Shown in pieces: positions 1 through 4,458 of a DNA stretch of 5,192 nt. Position 1 is the stretch's first letter. Every line of letters starts with the position of its first letter. Source of the DNA: Planctomycetales bacterium (GTDB lineage: Bacteria > Planctomycetota > Phycisphaerae > SM23-33). A program made the position numbers and the translations under genes. The stretch covers positions 1 through 5,192 of the forward strand of contig DAOVLV010000172.1 of the NCBI GenBank assembly GCA_030631085.1. The letters are read 5' to 3'. The notes under the pieces were generated by a model. That model was not told where the DNA came from, ran no database searches, and saw nothing but the letters and a program-made list of their open reading frames with translations.

Positions 1-1
1 C

Positions 2-154
2 GTCAGGAAATACGCCGACCTTCGCAGCCCGATGCAGCAGGCATTCGAGACCTACGTGTCAGAGTGCCAAAGCGGAGCCTATCCTGCACCCGAACACGGA
101 TACGCCATGAGCGACGAAGAACTCGCAACGCTGAAAAGTTGGGCGAAAAAATAA
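2..154 (+). CDS. panB: 3-methyl-2-oxobutanoate hydroxymethyltransferase (PanB), C-terminal fragment
   Basis: Only the last 50 codons are present; the gene enters from the left edge and ends at TAA 152-154. PanB transfers a hydroxymethyl group from methylene-tetrahydrofolate to 2-oxoisovalerate to give ketopantoate, the first committed step of pantothenate and CoA synthesis, in the cytoplasm. The visible part has the pattern of the PanB C-terminus: RKYADL, then a helix (MQQAFETYVSEC), then a G-x-YPAPEH segment ending the barrel fold. A short charged tail (MSDEELATLKSWAKK) follows, as in some PanB proteins. The catalytic and metal-binding residues lie upstream, outside the window. The call rests on recognising this C-terminal motif and on the reading frame being open from the first base. 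No panC or panD is seen downstream; a REPIN-like element begins 7 bases after the stop. Identity is likely but not certain from 50 residues. Confidence 0.75.
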   Translation, partial: VRKYADLRSPMQQAFETYVSECQSGAYPAPEHGYAMSDEELATLKSWAKK

Positions 155-161
155 GCAGATT

Positions 162-324
162 CATGCCTCGCTAAAGCGAGCACGCCAACAGATAGGGAGT
201 AGGTCATAGGGCGTAGGGCGTAGGGAAAAACGGAAAGAACGTAACCTGTAACCCGTAATCCGGAACGGATCAACCGATTTACCAATCAACCAATTTGTTG
301 GCGTGCTCGCTTTAGCGAGGCATG
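162..324. repeat. REPIN-like element: perfect 29-bp inverted repeat with a 105-bp spacer
   Basis: Bases 162-190 and 296-324 are exact reverse complements over 29 bp. Each arm holds a smaller palindrome, GCTCGCTTTAGCGAGGC in the right arm, able to fold as a CTCGC/GCGAG stem with a TAAA-type loop. Two hairpin-forming REP-like units in opposite orientation with a short spacer is the structure called a REPIN. Such elements are known to be moved in trans by RAYT (Y1/IS200-type) transposases. None is encoded here. The element fills almost the whole gap between panB and htrA and ends 10 bases before the htrA ribosome binding site, so it may also shape the mRNA between them. No T-tract follows either hairpin, so a classical terminator is not supported. 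Confidence 0.8.
192..268. repeat. Degenerate heptamer arrays inside the REPIN-like element
   Basis: Bases 192-226 divide into five tandem 7-mers of the form RTAGGGN, with one variant unit (GTAGGTC). Bases 241-268 divide into four 7-mers: GTAACCT, GTAACCC, GTAATCC and GGAACGG. A third, looser repeat follows: ATCAACCGATTT at 269-280 and ATCAACCAATTT at 285-296, 16 bases apart. No coding sense or protein-binding site is recognised. Heptamer arrays of this kind are known as neutral or slippage-prone repeats in some bacteria; any role here is unknown. Confidence 0.6.
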
Positions 325-334
325 TGTCTATTTT

Positions 335-338
335 AGGA
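335..338 (+). promoter_or_regulatory. Ribosome binding site of htrA
   Basis: AGGA lies 9 bases upstream of ATG 348. It decides the start in favour of ATG 348 over the in-frame GTG at 303. GTG 303 lies inside the right arm of the inverted repeat and would add 15 residues read from repeat DNA. Confidence 0.6.
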
Positions 339-347
339 TTTTCACGA

Positions 348-1841
348 ATGACCAGAAAACTTCTCATTCCGGTGTGGAAATTTCTACCGCTGGCGAGCGT
401 GATTCTGGTTGTGGCGCTGGCGATAGTATTTGGCGAAGTTGTGGTGGAGCGCATATCGTATGCAGCGAACAAGGGTGCCAATGCCGCCGACCGTGAAGCG
501 CTTGTCGAGTTGAGCAAGCACGACCGGCTCAGCGAATTGTTCCGCGCGGTAGCCAAAACAGTCAAACCCGCCGTAGTAGAAATGCGGGTCAAAAAGCGGG
601 TTTCCGTACCGCAGATGCCGGATTTCTTTGATTCCGGTTTCCCGTCCCGTCGGCGTCGCCAGCCACAACAACCGCGATATTTCCTTCAGCGAGGCCTGGG
701 AAGCGGTGTTATCGTCGATGCCGACAAGGGGTACATACTGACAAATCATCACGTAGTCGGTGGGGCTGACGAGGTGGAAATTATCCTTGCCGACGGACGC
801 AAAATCAAGGCTGAATGGGTTCGCTCCGATCCGCAGACCGACCTTGCGGTGGTGAAGATTAAGGCTGACGGGCTTATCGCCGCGCCGCTCGGCGACAGCG
901 ACAAGATGCAGGTCGGCGACTGGGTACTCGCTATCGGTTCGCCCGAAGGTCTGCATCAGACCGTAACGGCGGGGATCATCTCGGCAAAGGGGCGGGTTAC
1001 GGGAAGGGGCGGATACGAAAACTTTCTCCAGACGGATGCCGCCATTAATCACGGTAACAGCGGCGGGCCTCTGGTCAATATGCGAGGCGAAGTCATCGGC
1101 ATCAACGCCGCTATCGTCTCTCGAACCGGCGTCAATGAAGGGCTTGGTCTGGCGATCCCGTCGAACATGGCGGCCAACGTAATGAAGCAGTTGATTAAGA
1201 GCGGTAAGGTCGTTCGCGGGTTTCTGGGAGTAACGATTCAGGACGTGGATGAAAAACTGGCGGGTAGTTTCAAACTCCCCAGCCCCGACGGCGCGCTGGT
1301 AACACGCGTGGCGAAAGACTCTCCCGCAGGACAGGCCGGTATAAAGGAAGAGGATTTCATCGTCGCCATCGACGCCGACCCCGTCAAAAACGTCAACGAC
1401 CTGCGCAATCGCGTAGCGGGGCTGACCCCCGGCAGTGAAGCCAAATTCACGCTTTATCGTGATGGGAAAAAGAAAATCGTGGCTGTGAAAATAGCCGCCC
1501 AGCCGGCTGATATGCACGCGGCATTGGGCGTCGGTAAAGAGAAAAAGGCTGCACCTGAACAATATGGCCTGAAAGTTCGGACGTTGACTGAAGCCCTGGC
1601 CAGTCGGGGCGGTTACGATAAGGGCGCCAAAGGCGTACTTGTTGTCGCCGTTACCCCCGGCAGCGACGCAGCCGAGCGTGGTTTGCGCAAAGGCATGGTA
1701 ATCGACAGCGCCGGCGGGCGGGAAATTACCACCGCCGACGAATTCGCCTCGGCAGTGTCCGCCGGCGGCGGGAAACCCCTGCGGCTTCGGGTCAACATCC
1801 CCGACGGCGGGAGGCATTACGTAATCATCTCGCCAAAGTGA
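348..1841 (+). CDS. htrA: HtrA/DegP-family serine protease with two PDZ domains
   Basis: 497 residues. HtrA proteases degrade or refold damaged proteins in the cell envelope. A hydrophobic segment at about residues 7-33, after a short basic start (MTRK), fits an uncleaved membrane anchor or a signal peptide, placing the protease outside the cytoplasm. A trypsin-like domain follows (about 60-285) with the full catalytic triad: His135 in TNHHVV, Asp165 in QTDLAVV and Ser238 in GNSGGPL. PDZ1 (about 290-385, starting RGFLGV) and PDZ2 (about 405-490) give the DegP/DegQ layout and usual length. A basic, Pro/Gln-rich stretch at 100-110 lies where DegP-type proteins carry the LA loop. The last 35 codons and stop are duplicated at 4312-4419. 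From codon 480 on, this copy differs from the duplicate mostly at silent sites, so the present 3' end may have arrived with the DNA that follows. DegP versus DegQ cannot be decided here. Confidence 0.95.
   Translation: MTRKLLIPVWKFLPLASVILVVALAIVFGEVVVERISYAANKGANAADREALVELSKHDRLSELFRAVAKTVKPAVVEMRVKKRVSVPQMPDFFDSGFPSRRRRQPQQPRYFLQRGLGSGVIVDADKGYILTNHHVVGGADEVEIILADGRKIKAEWVRSDPQTDLAVVKIKADGLIAAPLGDSDKMQVGDWVLAIGSPEGLHQTVTAGIISAKGRVTGRGGYENFLQTDAAINHGNSGGPLVNMRGEVIGINAAIVSRTGVNEGLGLAIPSNMAANVMKQLIKSGKVVRGFLGVTIQDVDEKLAGSFKLPSPDGALVTRVAKDSPAGQAGIKEEDFIVAIDADPVKNVNDLRNRVAGLTPGSEAKFTLYRDGKKKIVAVKIAAQPADMHAALGVGKEKKAAPEQYGLKVRTLTEALASRGGYDKGAKGVLVVAVTPGSDAAERGLRKGMVIDSAGGREITTADEFASAVSAGGGKPLRLRVNIPDGGRHYVIISPK
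1734..1784 (+). repeat. 51-bp direct repeat, left copy (inside the htrA 3' end)
   Basis: Identical base for base to 4312-4362, 2578 bp downstream, same orientation. It encodes htrA residues ADEFASAVSAGGGKPLR and contains a perfect 10-bp palindrome, CCGCCGGCGG, at 1759-1768. Upstream of the repeat the two loci do not match. Downstream they stay homologous but diverged up to the stop codon. This fits an attachment or crossover site at the 3' end of a gene. Confidence 0.85.
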
Positions 1842-1903
1842 TTTGTAGGGTGCGATCCTTTGCCAGCCTCTTAACCAAAACGTTATCAGAAAGGAAATTG
1901 ATC

Positions 1904-2128
1904 ATGAGTGAGAACAGCGTGAACGCATGTCCCAAGTGTGGAGGAAAAATGGATGATGGTCGCGTGCCGAAAGGCCTGAATTGGTTTTCCGGCTACAAGT
2001 CGACCTCACAGAAGCACTTCTCATTTGAAGTGAACTTCGAAAGGGCAAAGGCTTGCCTGGATTGTGGGTATGTGGAACTCTATCTTGATCCCAAGAAGCT
2101 CATGAGTAAATTGGAAAGCAAAGAATAG
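1904..2128 (+). CDS. Small zinc-ribbon protein (DUF6487-like)
   Basis: 74 residues. Two CxxC pairs, Cys9/Cys12 (CPKC, followed by GGKM) and Cys51/Cys54 (CLDC, followed by GYVELYLDP), should bind one zinc ion as a ribbon. The middle is rich in aromatic residues (NWFSGY, HFSFEVNF), and the C-terminus is a short charged helix. The pattern CPxCGGxM ... CxxCGYxELY recalls the small DUF6487-type zinc-ribbon proteins of unknown function; this match is from memory and tentative. ATG 1904 is chosen because AGGA at 1892-1895 sits 8 bases before it. The longer reading frame back to 1838 has no such signal and overlaps the htrA stop. The gene is clearly AT-richer than htrA and the transaldolase, which fits cargo DNA. 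No signal peptide or membrane segment is seen. No function can be given. Confidence 0.75.
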   Translation: MSENSVNACPKCGGKMDDGRVPKGLNWFSGYKSTSQKHFSFEVNFERAKACLDCGYVELYLDPKKLMSKLESKE

Positions 2129-2222
2129 GACTTAAAGGGAACATTCTACTTTTTGGGTTATCGTTTGGCGAATTCACACCGCGACCACGGCACCGGCTGA
2201 TTTGTGATGTTAGGCAACTGGA
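2129..2222 (+). other. Intergenic region ending in an attC-like right half-site
   Basis: Bases 2193-2215 read CCGGCTGA, eight spacer bases, then GTTAGGC. GTTAGGC fits the integron core consensus GTTRRRY, and CCGGCTGA at this distance resembles the L' box of attC sites; the total of 23 bases equals the same part of aadA-type attC as I recall it. The next start codon follows 7 bases later, as in integron cassettes. The matching left half (RYYYAAC plus a TCAGCCGG-like box) is not found upstream, so this is at most a half or decayed site. The rest of the gap shows nothing. Confidence 0.4.
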
Positions 2223-2810
2223 ATGATACAACGAATCCATATATTCGGAGCGTCTGGATCTGGGACCACGTCTCTTGCGAAGTCCGTCGCCAATGCGATG
2301 GGTTTTCCGCACCTTGATACGGATAACGTTTTCTGGATTCGGACAAATCCTCCCTTCAGAACTGTTCGTGAACGGGCGGAAAGGCAAGAGTTGCTGCGGC
2401 AGGCTCTTGCGAAAACAGATTCATGGGTACTGTCCGGCTCGCTGTGTGGGTGGGGTGACTTTGCCGTATCAATGTTCGATCTCGTTGTATTTCTCTGGGT
2501 TCCTTCGGATATTCGGATGCAGAGACTGCAAAAGCGAGAGATTGATCGTTATGGTCCTGAAATAGAGAACCCCAGTGATCCCAGATACGAGACACACAAG
2601 GGCTTTCTTGAATGGGCTACGGCATATGACACAGGTGGACTGGATATGCGTAGCAAGTTCAGGCATGAGGAATGGATCTCCATCTTGCCATGCCCGGTGG
2701 TTCGAATCGAACATGACAGAACGATCCAGGAGAATCTGAAGACAGTCTTGAAAGAGATAATGCCCAACAAGGCGGCTGGAGGCGACGCTCGACATCTTGT
2801 GATAACATAG
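2223..2810 (+). CDS. P-loop NTPase, adenylate-kinase-like AAA family protein
   Basis: 195 residues, soluble. The N-terminus is a beta-strand plus P-loop: IHIFGASGSGTTSLAKS, with the loop at residues 9-17. The usual Walker A lysine is replaced by Thr15 (GASGSGTT instead of GxxxxGKT). I recall many bacterial relatives, annotated as AAA family ATPases or adenylate-kinase-like proteins, sharing this GTT form, so it is probably a family trait. HLDTDNVFW (30-38), WVLSGSLCGWGD (68-79), the strand LVVFLWVP (87-94, Walker B region) and an Arg-rich segment RMQRLQKREIDRYG (98-111, lid-like) follow the small nucleotide-kinase plan. Substrate unknown. The ribosome binding site is weak (AGG 2212-2214). The last residues after about 180 are read through an attC-like sequence. 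Half attC sites on both sides and AT-richer composition suggest a former integron cassette or other cargo. Confidence 0.8.
   Translation: MIQRIHIFGASGSGTTSLAKSVANAMGFPHLDTDNVFWIRTNPPFRTVRERAERQELLRQALAKTDSWVLSGSLCGWGDFAVSMFDLVVFLWVPSDIRMQRLQKREIDRYGPEIENPSDPRYETHKGFLEWATAYDTGGLDMRSKFRHEEWISILPCPVVRIEHDRTIQENLKTVLKEIMPNKAAGGDARHLVIT
2762..2793 (+). other. attC-like left half-site at the 3' end of the P-loop gene
   Basis: GCCCAAC at 2762-2768 fits the integron R'' box RYYYAAC. It is followed by AAGGCGGCTGGAGGCGACGC, close in spacing and sequence to the AATTCGTTCAAGCCGACGC part of aadA-type attC sites as I recall them. The complementary right half ending in GTTRRRY is not found downstream, where the REPIN-like element begins at 2858. 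The pieces at 2193-2215 and here would bound a cassette of roughly 0.6 kb. Confidence 0.35.
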
Positions 2811-2857
2811 ATATCCAACATGGAAGTAGAGTTGTGCTAAAGATAATCGCAATTAGG

Positions 2858-2964
2858 AAATAGGGGACGCTAACCTATTTTGCGACTAACAAACTGCCGA
2901 TTGACGCCGATACTGATTGGAATGATAGGGAGAAAAGGCGAAAACAGGTTAGCGTCCCCTATTT
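2858..2964. repeat. Second REPIN-like element, 19-bp inverted repeat
   Basis: AAATAGGGGACGCTAACCT at 2858-2876 and its exact reverse complement at 2946-2964 enclose a spacer of 69 bases. Each arm can itself fold: AAATAGG at 2858-2864 pairs with CCTATTT at 2874-2880, and the right arm has the same stem with one mismatch. The sequence is unrelated to the element at 162-324, so two REP families occur in this genome. It lies between the P-loop gene and the transaldolase. GGGGACGCTAACC-type repeats of this form are, as I recall, frequent next to IS200/Y1-type transposases in environmental genomes. No transposase is present here. Confidence 0.8.
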
Positions 2965-2980
2965 TCTATTTTACTATTTT

Positions 2981-2985
2981 AGGAG
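2981..2985 (+). promoter_or_regulatory. Ribosome binding site of the transaldolase gene
   Basis: AGGAG with a 6-base spacer to ATG 2992, the strongest such site in the window. It follows an AT-rich stretch at 2961-2980 that directly adjoins the repeat arm. No convincing promoter could be picked out in that stretch. Confidence 0.75.
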
Positions 2986-2991
2986 CGAATT

Positions 2992-4263
2992 ATGTCCGTA
3001 GCGGAAGAAAACGCCCGCCTCGTTGAAGAAGTGCGGGATTTCGTGCGCGAGGGTTTCACACCACGTTTCGGCCAACTGGCGGCGACGTTGCCTGCCAACC
3101 CCGTCTGGGGCCGCCTGCGGGAGATGAACGCCGAACTCTGGTTGGACACCGGCAGCATCGAAGAGGCCGGCGAACTCTGGAGCCGGGAGTTCTCGGCCCT
3201 GACGACCAACAACACGCTGCTGAACAGGGAAGTGCAGAAAGGGACGTATGACGATCTGGTCGGCGAGGCGGCGGAGTTGCTGGGCAAGCATCCCGAACTG
3301 TCGGAGCGCGACCGCCGGCTGGAGATAGCCTTTATCCTGAACGCCCGGCACGGGCTGGCTCTGGTGGAGCGGTTCGACGCTTATGTCTCGGTGGAGGAGC
3401 ACACCGACCTTGCCGGCGACGTGGACGCAGCCGTCGCCTGCGCCCGGCGGTATCACGCCATCTGTCCGGAGCGGTTCATCATCAAGATTCCCTTCACGCC
3501 GGCGGGCCTGCTGGCGACCCGGCGCCTGTCGGACGACGGCGTGCCGGTCAACCACACGCTGGGCTTCTCTGCCAGGCAGAACTACCTGGTCGCGCGGATA
3601 GGCAGGCCCGATTACGTCAACGTCTTCCTGGGTCGCCTGAACGCCTTCGTAGCCGACAACGGACTCGGCGATGGGACCTACGTCGGCGAGCGGGCGACTC
3701 TGGCCTCCCAGGCCGCCGTCCGCGCCCTTCGGGACGAGGGTCGGACACCGTCGAAGCAGATCGGGGCGAGTTTCCGCTCGGCCGAGCAGGTGCGAGACCT
3801 GGCCGGAATCGACGTGATGACAATGCCGCCGAAGGTCGCCAAAGGTTTCCTTCAGATGCATCCGGCGCCCGAGCAGATCATCGACCGGACCGGCGAGGAC
3901 TACCAGCCCCCGCTGGCGGCGGGCGTTGATCCCAAGGCCGTCCGGCTGGAAAGCCTCTGGGACATCGGCGAAGAAGTGGTTGCCTGTGTCGATGCGCTGG
4001 AAAAGGAGAACCTCGATAGTTTCACGCCGGGTGATTTGTCGGCGTTCTTCGCCGACCATGCCTGCGGTGATGTGCTGGTGCCGTGGACCGATTCGCAGAT
4101 CACAACCAGCGCCGCCGAAGGCAAGATTCCCAACCTGGCCAACTGGGCCGACGCGCTGTCCGGCGGCGAGATCGGGCTGGACAGCCTGATGAACCTCGCC
4201 GGGCTTAACAGTTTCGTCGCCGACCAGAAGGCCATGGACGAGCGAGTGGCCAGCGGGAAATAG
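2992..4263 (+). CDS. tal: Transaldolase family protein (long form)
   Basis: 423 residues. Transaldolase moves a dihydroxyacetone unit between sugar phosphates in the non-oxidative pentose phosphate pathway through a Schiff base on lysine. The barrel motifs are in order: LWLDTGS (Asp52, matching the catalytic Asp17 of E. coli TalB), LTTNNTLL (70-77, the TTNPSLL motif), YVSVEE (131-136, with the conserved Glu), FIIKIPFTPAGL (162-173, Lys165 the Schiff-base lysine), VNHTLGFSARQ (186-196), IGASFRS (257-263) and GIDVMTMPP (272-280). About 100 extra residues at the C-terminus and about 45 at the N-terminus make it longer than TalB; long bacterial forms of this size exist. All key residues are present, so it should be active in the cytoplasm. 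The gene is very GC-rich in third positions, unlike its upstream neighbours. Its stop TAG 4261-4263 lies within a repeat copy, so the last residues may reflect the repeat joining. Exact substrate preference is open. Confidence 0.9.
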   Translation: MSVAEENARLVEEVRDFVREGFTPRFGQLAATLPANPVWGRLREMNAELWLDTGSIEEAGELWSREFSALTTNNTLLNREVQKGTYDDLVGEAAELLGKHPELSERDRRLEIAFILNARHGLALVERFDAYVSVEEHTDLAGDVDAAVACARRYHAICPERFIIKIPFTPAGLLATRRLSDDGVPVNHTLGFSARQNYLVARIGRPDYVNVFLGRLNAFVADNGLGDGTYVGERATLASQAAVRALRDEGRTPSKQIGASFRSAEQVRDLAGIDVMTMPPKVAKGFLQMHPAPEQIIDRTGEDYQPPLAAGVDPKAVRLESLWDIGEEVVACVDALEKENLDSFTPGDLSAFFADHACGDVLVPWTDSQITTSAAEGKIPNLANWADALSGGEIGLDSLMNLAGLNSFVADQKAMDERVASGK

Positions 4264-4273
4264 GGGACGCTAA
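4258..4273 (+). repeat. Third copy of the GGGGACGCTAA repeat, partial, over the transaldolase stop
   Basis: AAATAGGGGACGCTAA is identical to 2858-2873 and inverted relative to 2949-2964. The CCTATTT half of the hairpin is missing. The TAG stop of the transaldolase is bases 4-6 of the copy. The transaldolase gene is therefore bracketed by 16-bp perfect inverted repeats (2949-2964 and 4258-4273), a span of 1325 bp. Confidence 0.85.
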
Positions 4274-4311
4274 TGCTCTGTTGAAAAGAATCATGTTTTG
4301 CCGATTCTCCA

Positions 4312-4362
4312 GCCGACGAATTCGCCTCGGCAGTGTCCGCCGGCGGCGGGAAACCCCTGCGG
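4312..4362 (+). repeat. 51-bp direct repeat, right copy
   Basis: Exact copy of 1734-1784, with the CCGCCGGCGG palindrome at 4337-4346. Its left edge coincides exactly with the point where homology to htrA begins. This is expected for the right junction of an insertion and less so for a gene-conversion tract inside a decaying paralogue. Confidence 0.85.
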
Positions 4363-4419
4363 ATTCGGGTTAACATACCAGATGGCGGAAGGCATTACGT
4401 GGTAATCTCGTCGAAGTGA
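4312..4419 (+). pseudogene. Displaced 3' end of htrA (35 codons plus stop)
   Basis: The frame from 4312 reads ADEFASAVSAGGGKPLR, then IRVNIPDGGRHYVVISSK and TGA 4417-4419. It aligns without gaps to the last 35 residues of the intact HtrA (PDZ2 end). The first 51 bases are identical. In the next 54, 11 bases differ, giving six silent codon changes and three mild ones (Leu to Ile, Ile to Val, Pro to Ser). There is no start codon: upstream in frame, ATG 4273 is stopped by TGA 4282. Homology to htrA stops sharply at 4311. The fragment is therefore non-functional, but it diverged while coding. It is best read as the original htrA end pushed aside by an insertion, or as the last piece of a lost paralogue. 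Confidence 0.9.
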
Positions 4420-4445
4420 TTGTTTCAGAAAAACATTTGAATCGA

Positions 4446-4452
4446 AAAGGGA
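4446..4452 (+). promoter_or_regulatory. Ribosome binding site of the URO-D-family gene
   Basis: AAAGGGA-like purine run, 6 bases before GTG 4459 and 12 before the in-frame ATG 4465. The spacing favours GTG 4459, but ATG 4465 (MTSKERL, the usual family start) cannot be excluded. Confidence 0.5.
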
Positions 4453-4458
4453 CTCTCC

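Larger units (their letters stand above)
1785..4311. mobile_element. Putative inserted island in the 3' end of htrA (no integrase seen)
   Basis: The segment between the two 51-bp repeats carries the present htrA 3' end, a zinc-ribbon gene, a P-loop NTPase gene, a REPIN-like element and a transaldolase. Known integrative elements that enter the 3' end of a gene bring a replacement end and leave the old one at the far boundary. The arrangement here is the same: an intact gene on the left and a start-less homologous tail on the right. The inserted unit would be 2578 bp. What is missing is a recombinase gene. A single homologous crossover by a circular fragment carrying a related htrA end, or deletion within a former tandem htrA pair, would leave a similar pattern. 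This is inference from the repeat structure. Confidence 0.4.

Noticed and set aside
155..190. Rho-independent terminator after panB
   Set aside because: The hairpin is real, but it belongs to the repeat arm and no T-run follows.
192..296. Possible CRISPR or iteron array in the heptamer region
   Set aside because: Units are 7 bases and contiguous, without spacers of constant length. There are no cas or replication genes nearby.
303..347. Upstream GTG start adding 15 residues to HtrA
   Set aside because: It lies inside the inverted-repeat arm and has no ribosome binding site. ATG 348 has AGGA at good distance and gives a normal basic start before the hydrophobic segment.
384..1817. Long minus-strand reading frame of 477 codons opposite htrA
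   Set aside because: It mirrors the codon pattern of a clear HtrA protease with intact catalytic triad and has no recognisable motif of its own.
2129..2222. Complete attC site after the zinc-ribbon gene
   Set aside because: Only the right half is convincing. No RYYYAAC box with a TCAGCCGG-like partner was found upstream.
2974..4059. Minus-strand reading frame of 361 codons opposite the transaldolase
   Set aside because: Antisense open frames are common opposite GC-rich genes. The transaldolase motifs on the + strand are unambiguous.
4420..4458. Resemblance between the leader before the URO-D-family gene (TTTCAGAAA...TTGAATC) and that before the zinc-ribbon gene (TATCAGAAA...TTGATC)
   Set aside because: Short, purine- and A-rich, needs gaps, and the distances to the stop codons differ. 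It is too weak to extend the htrA-end homology.
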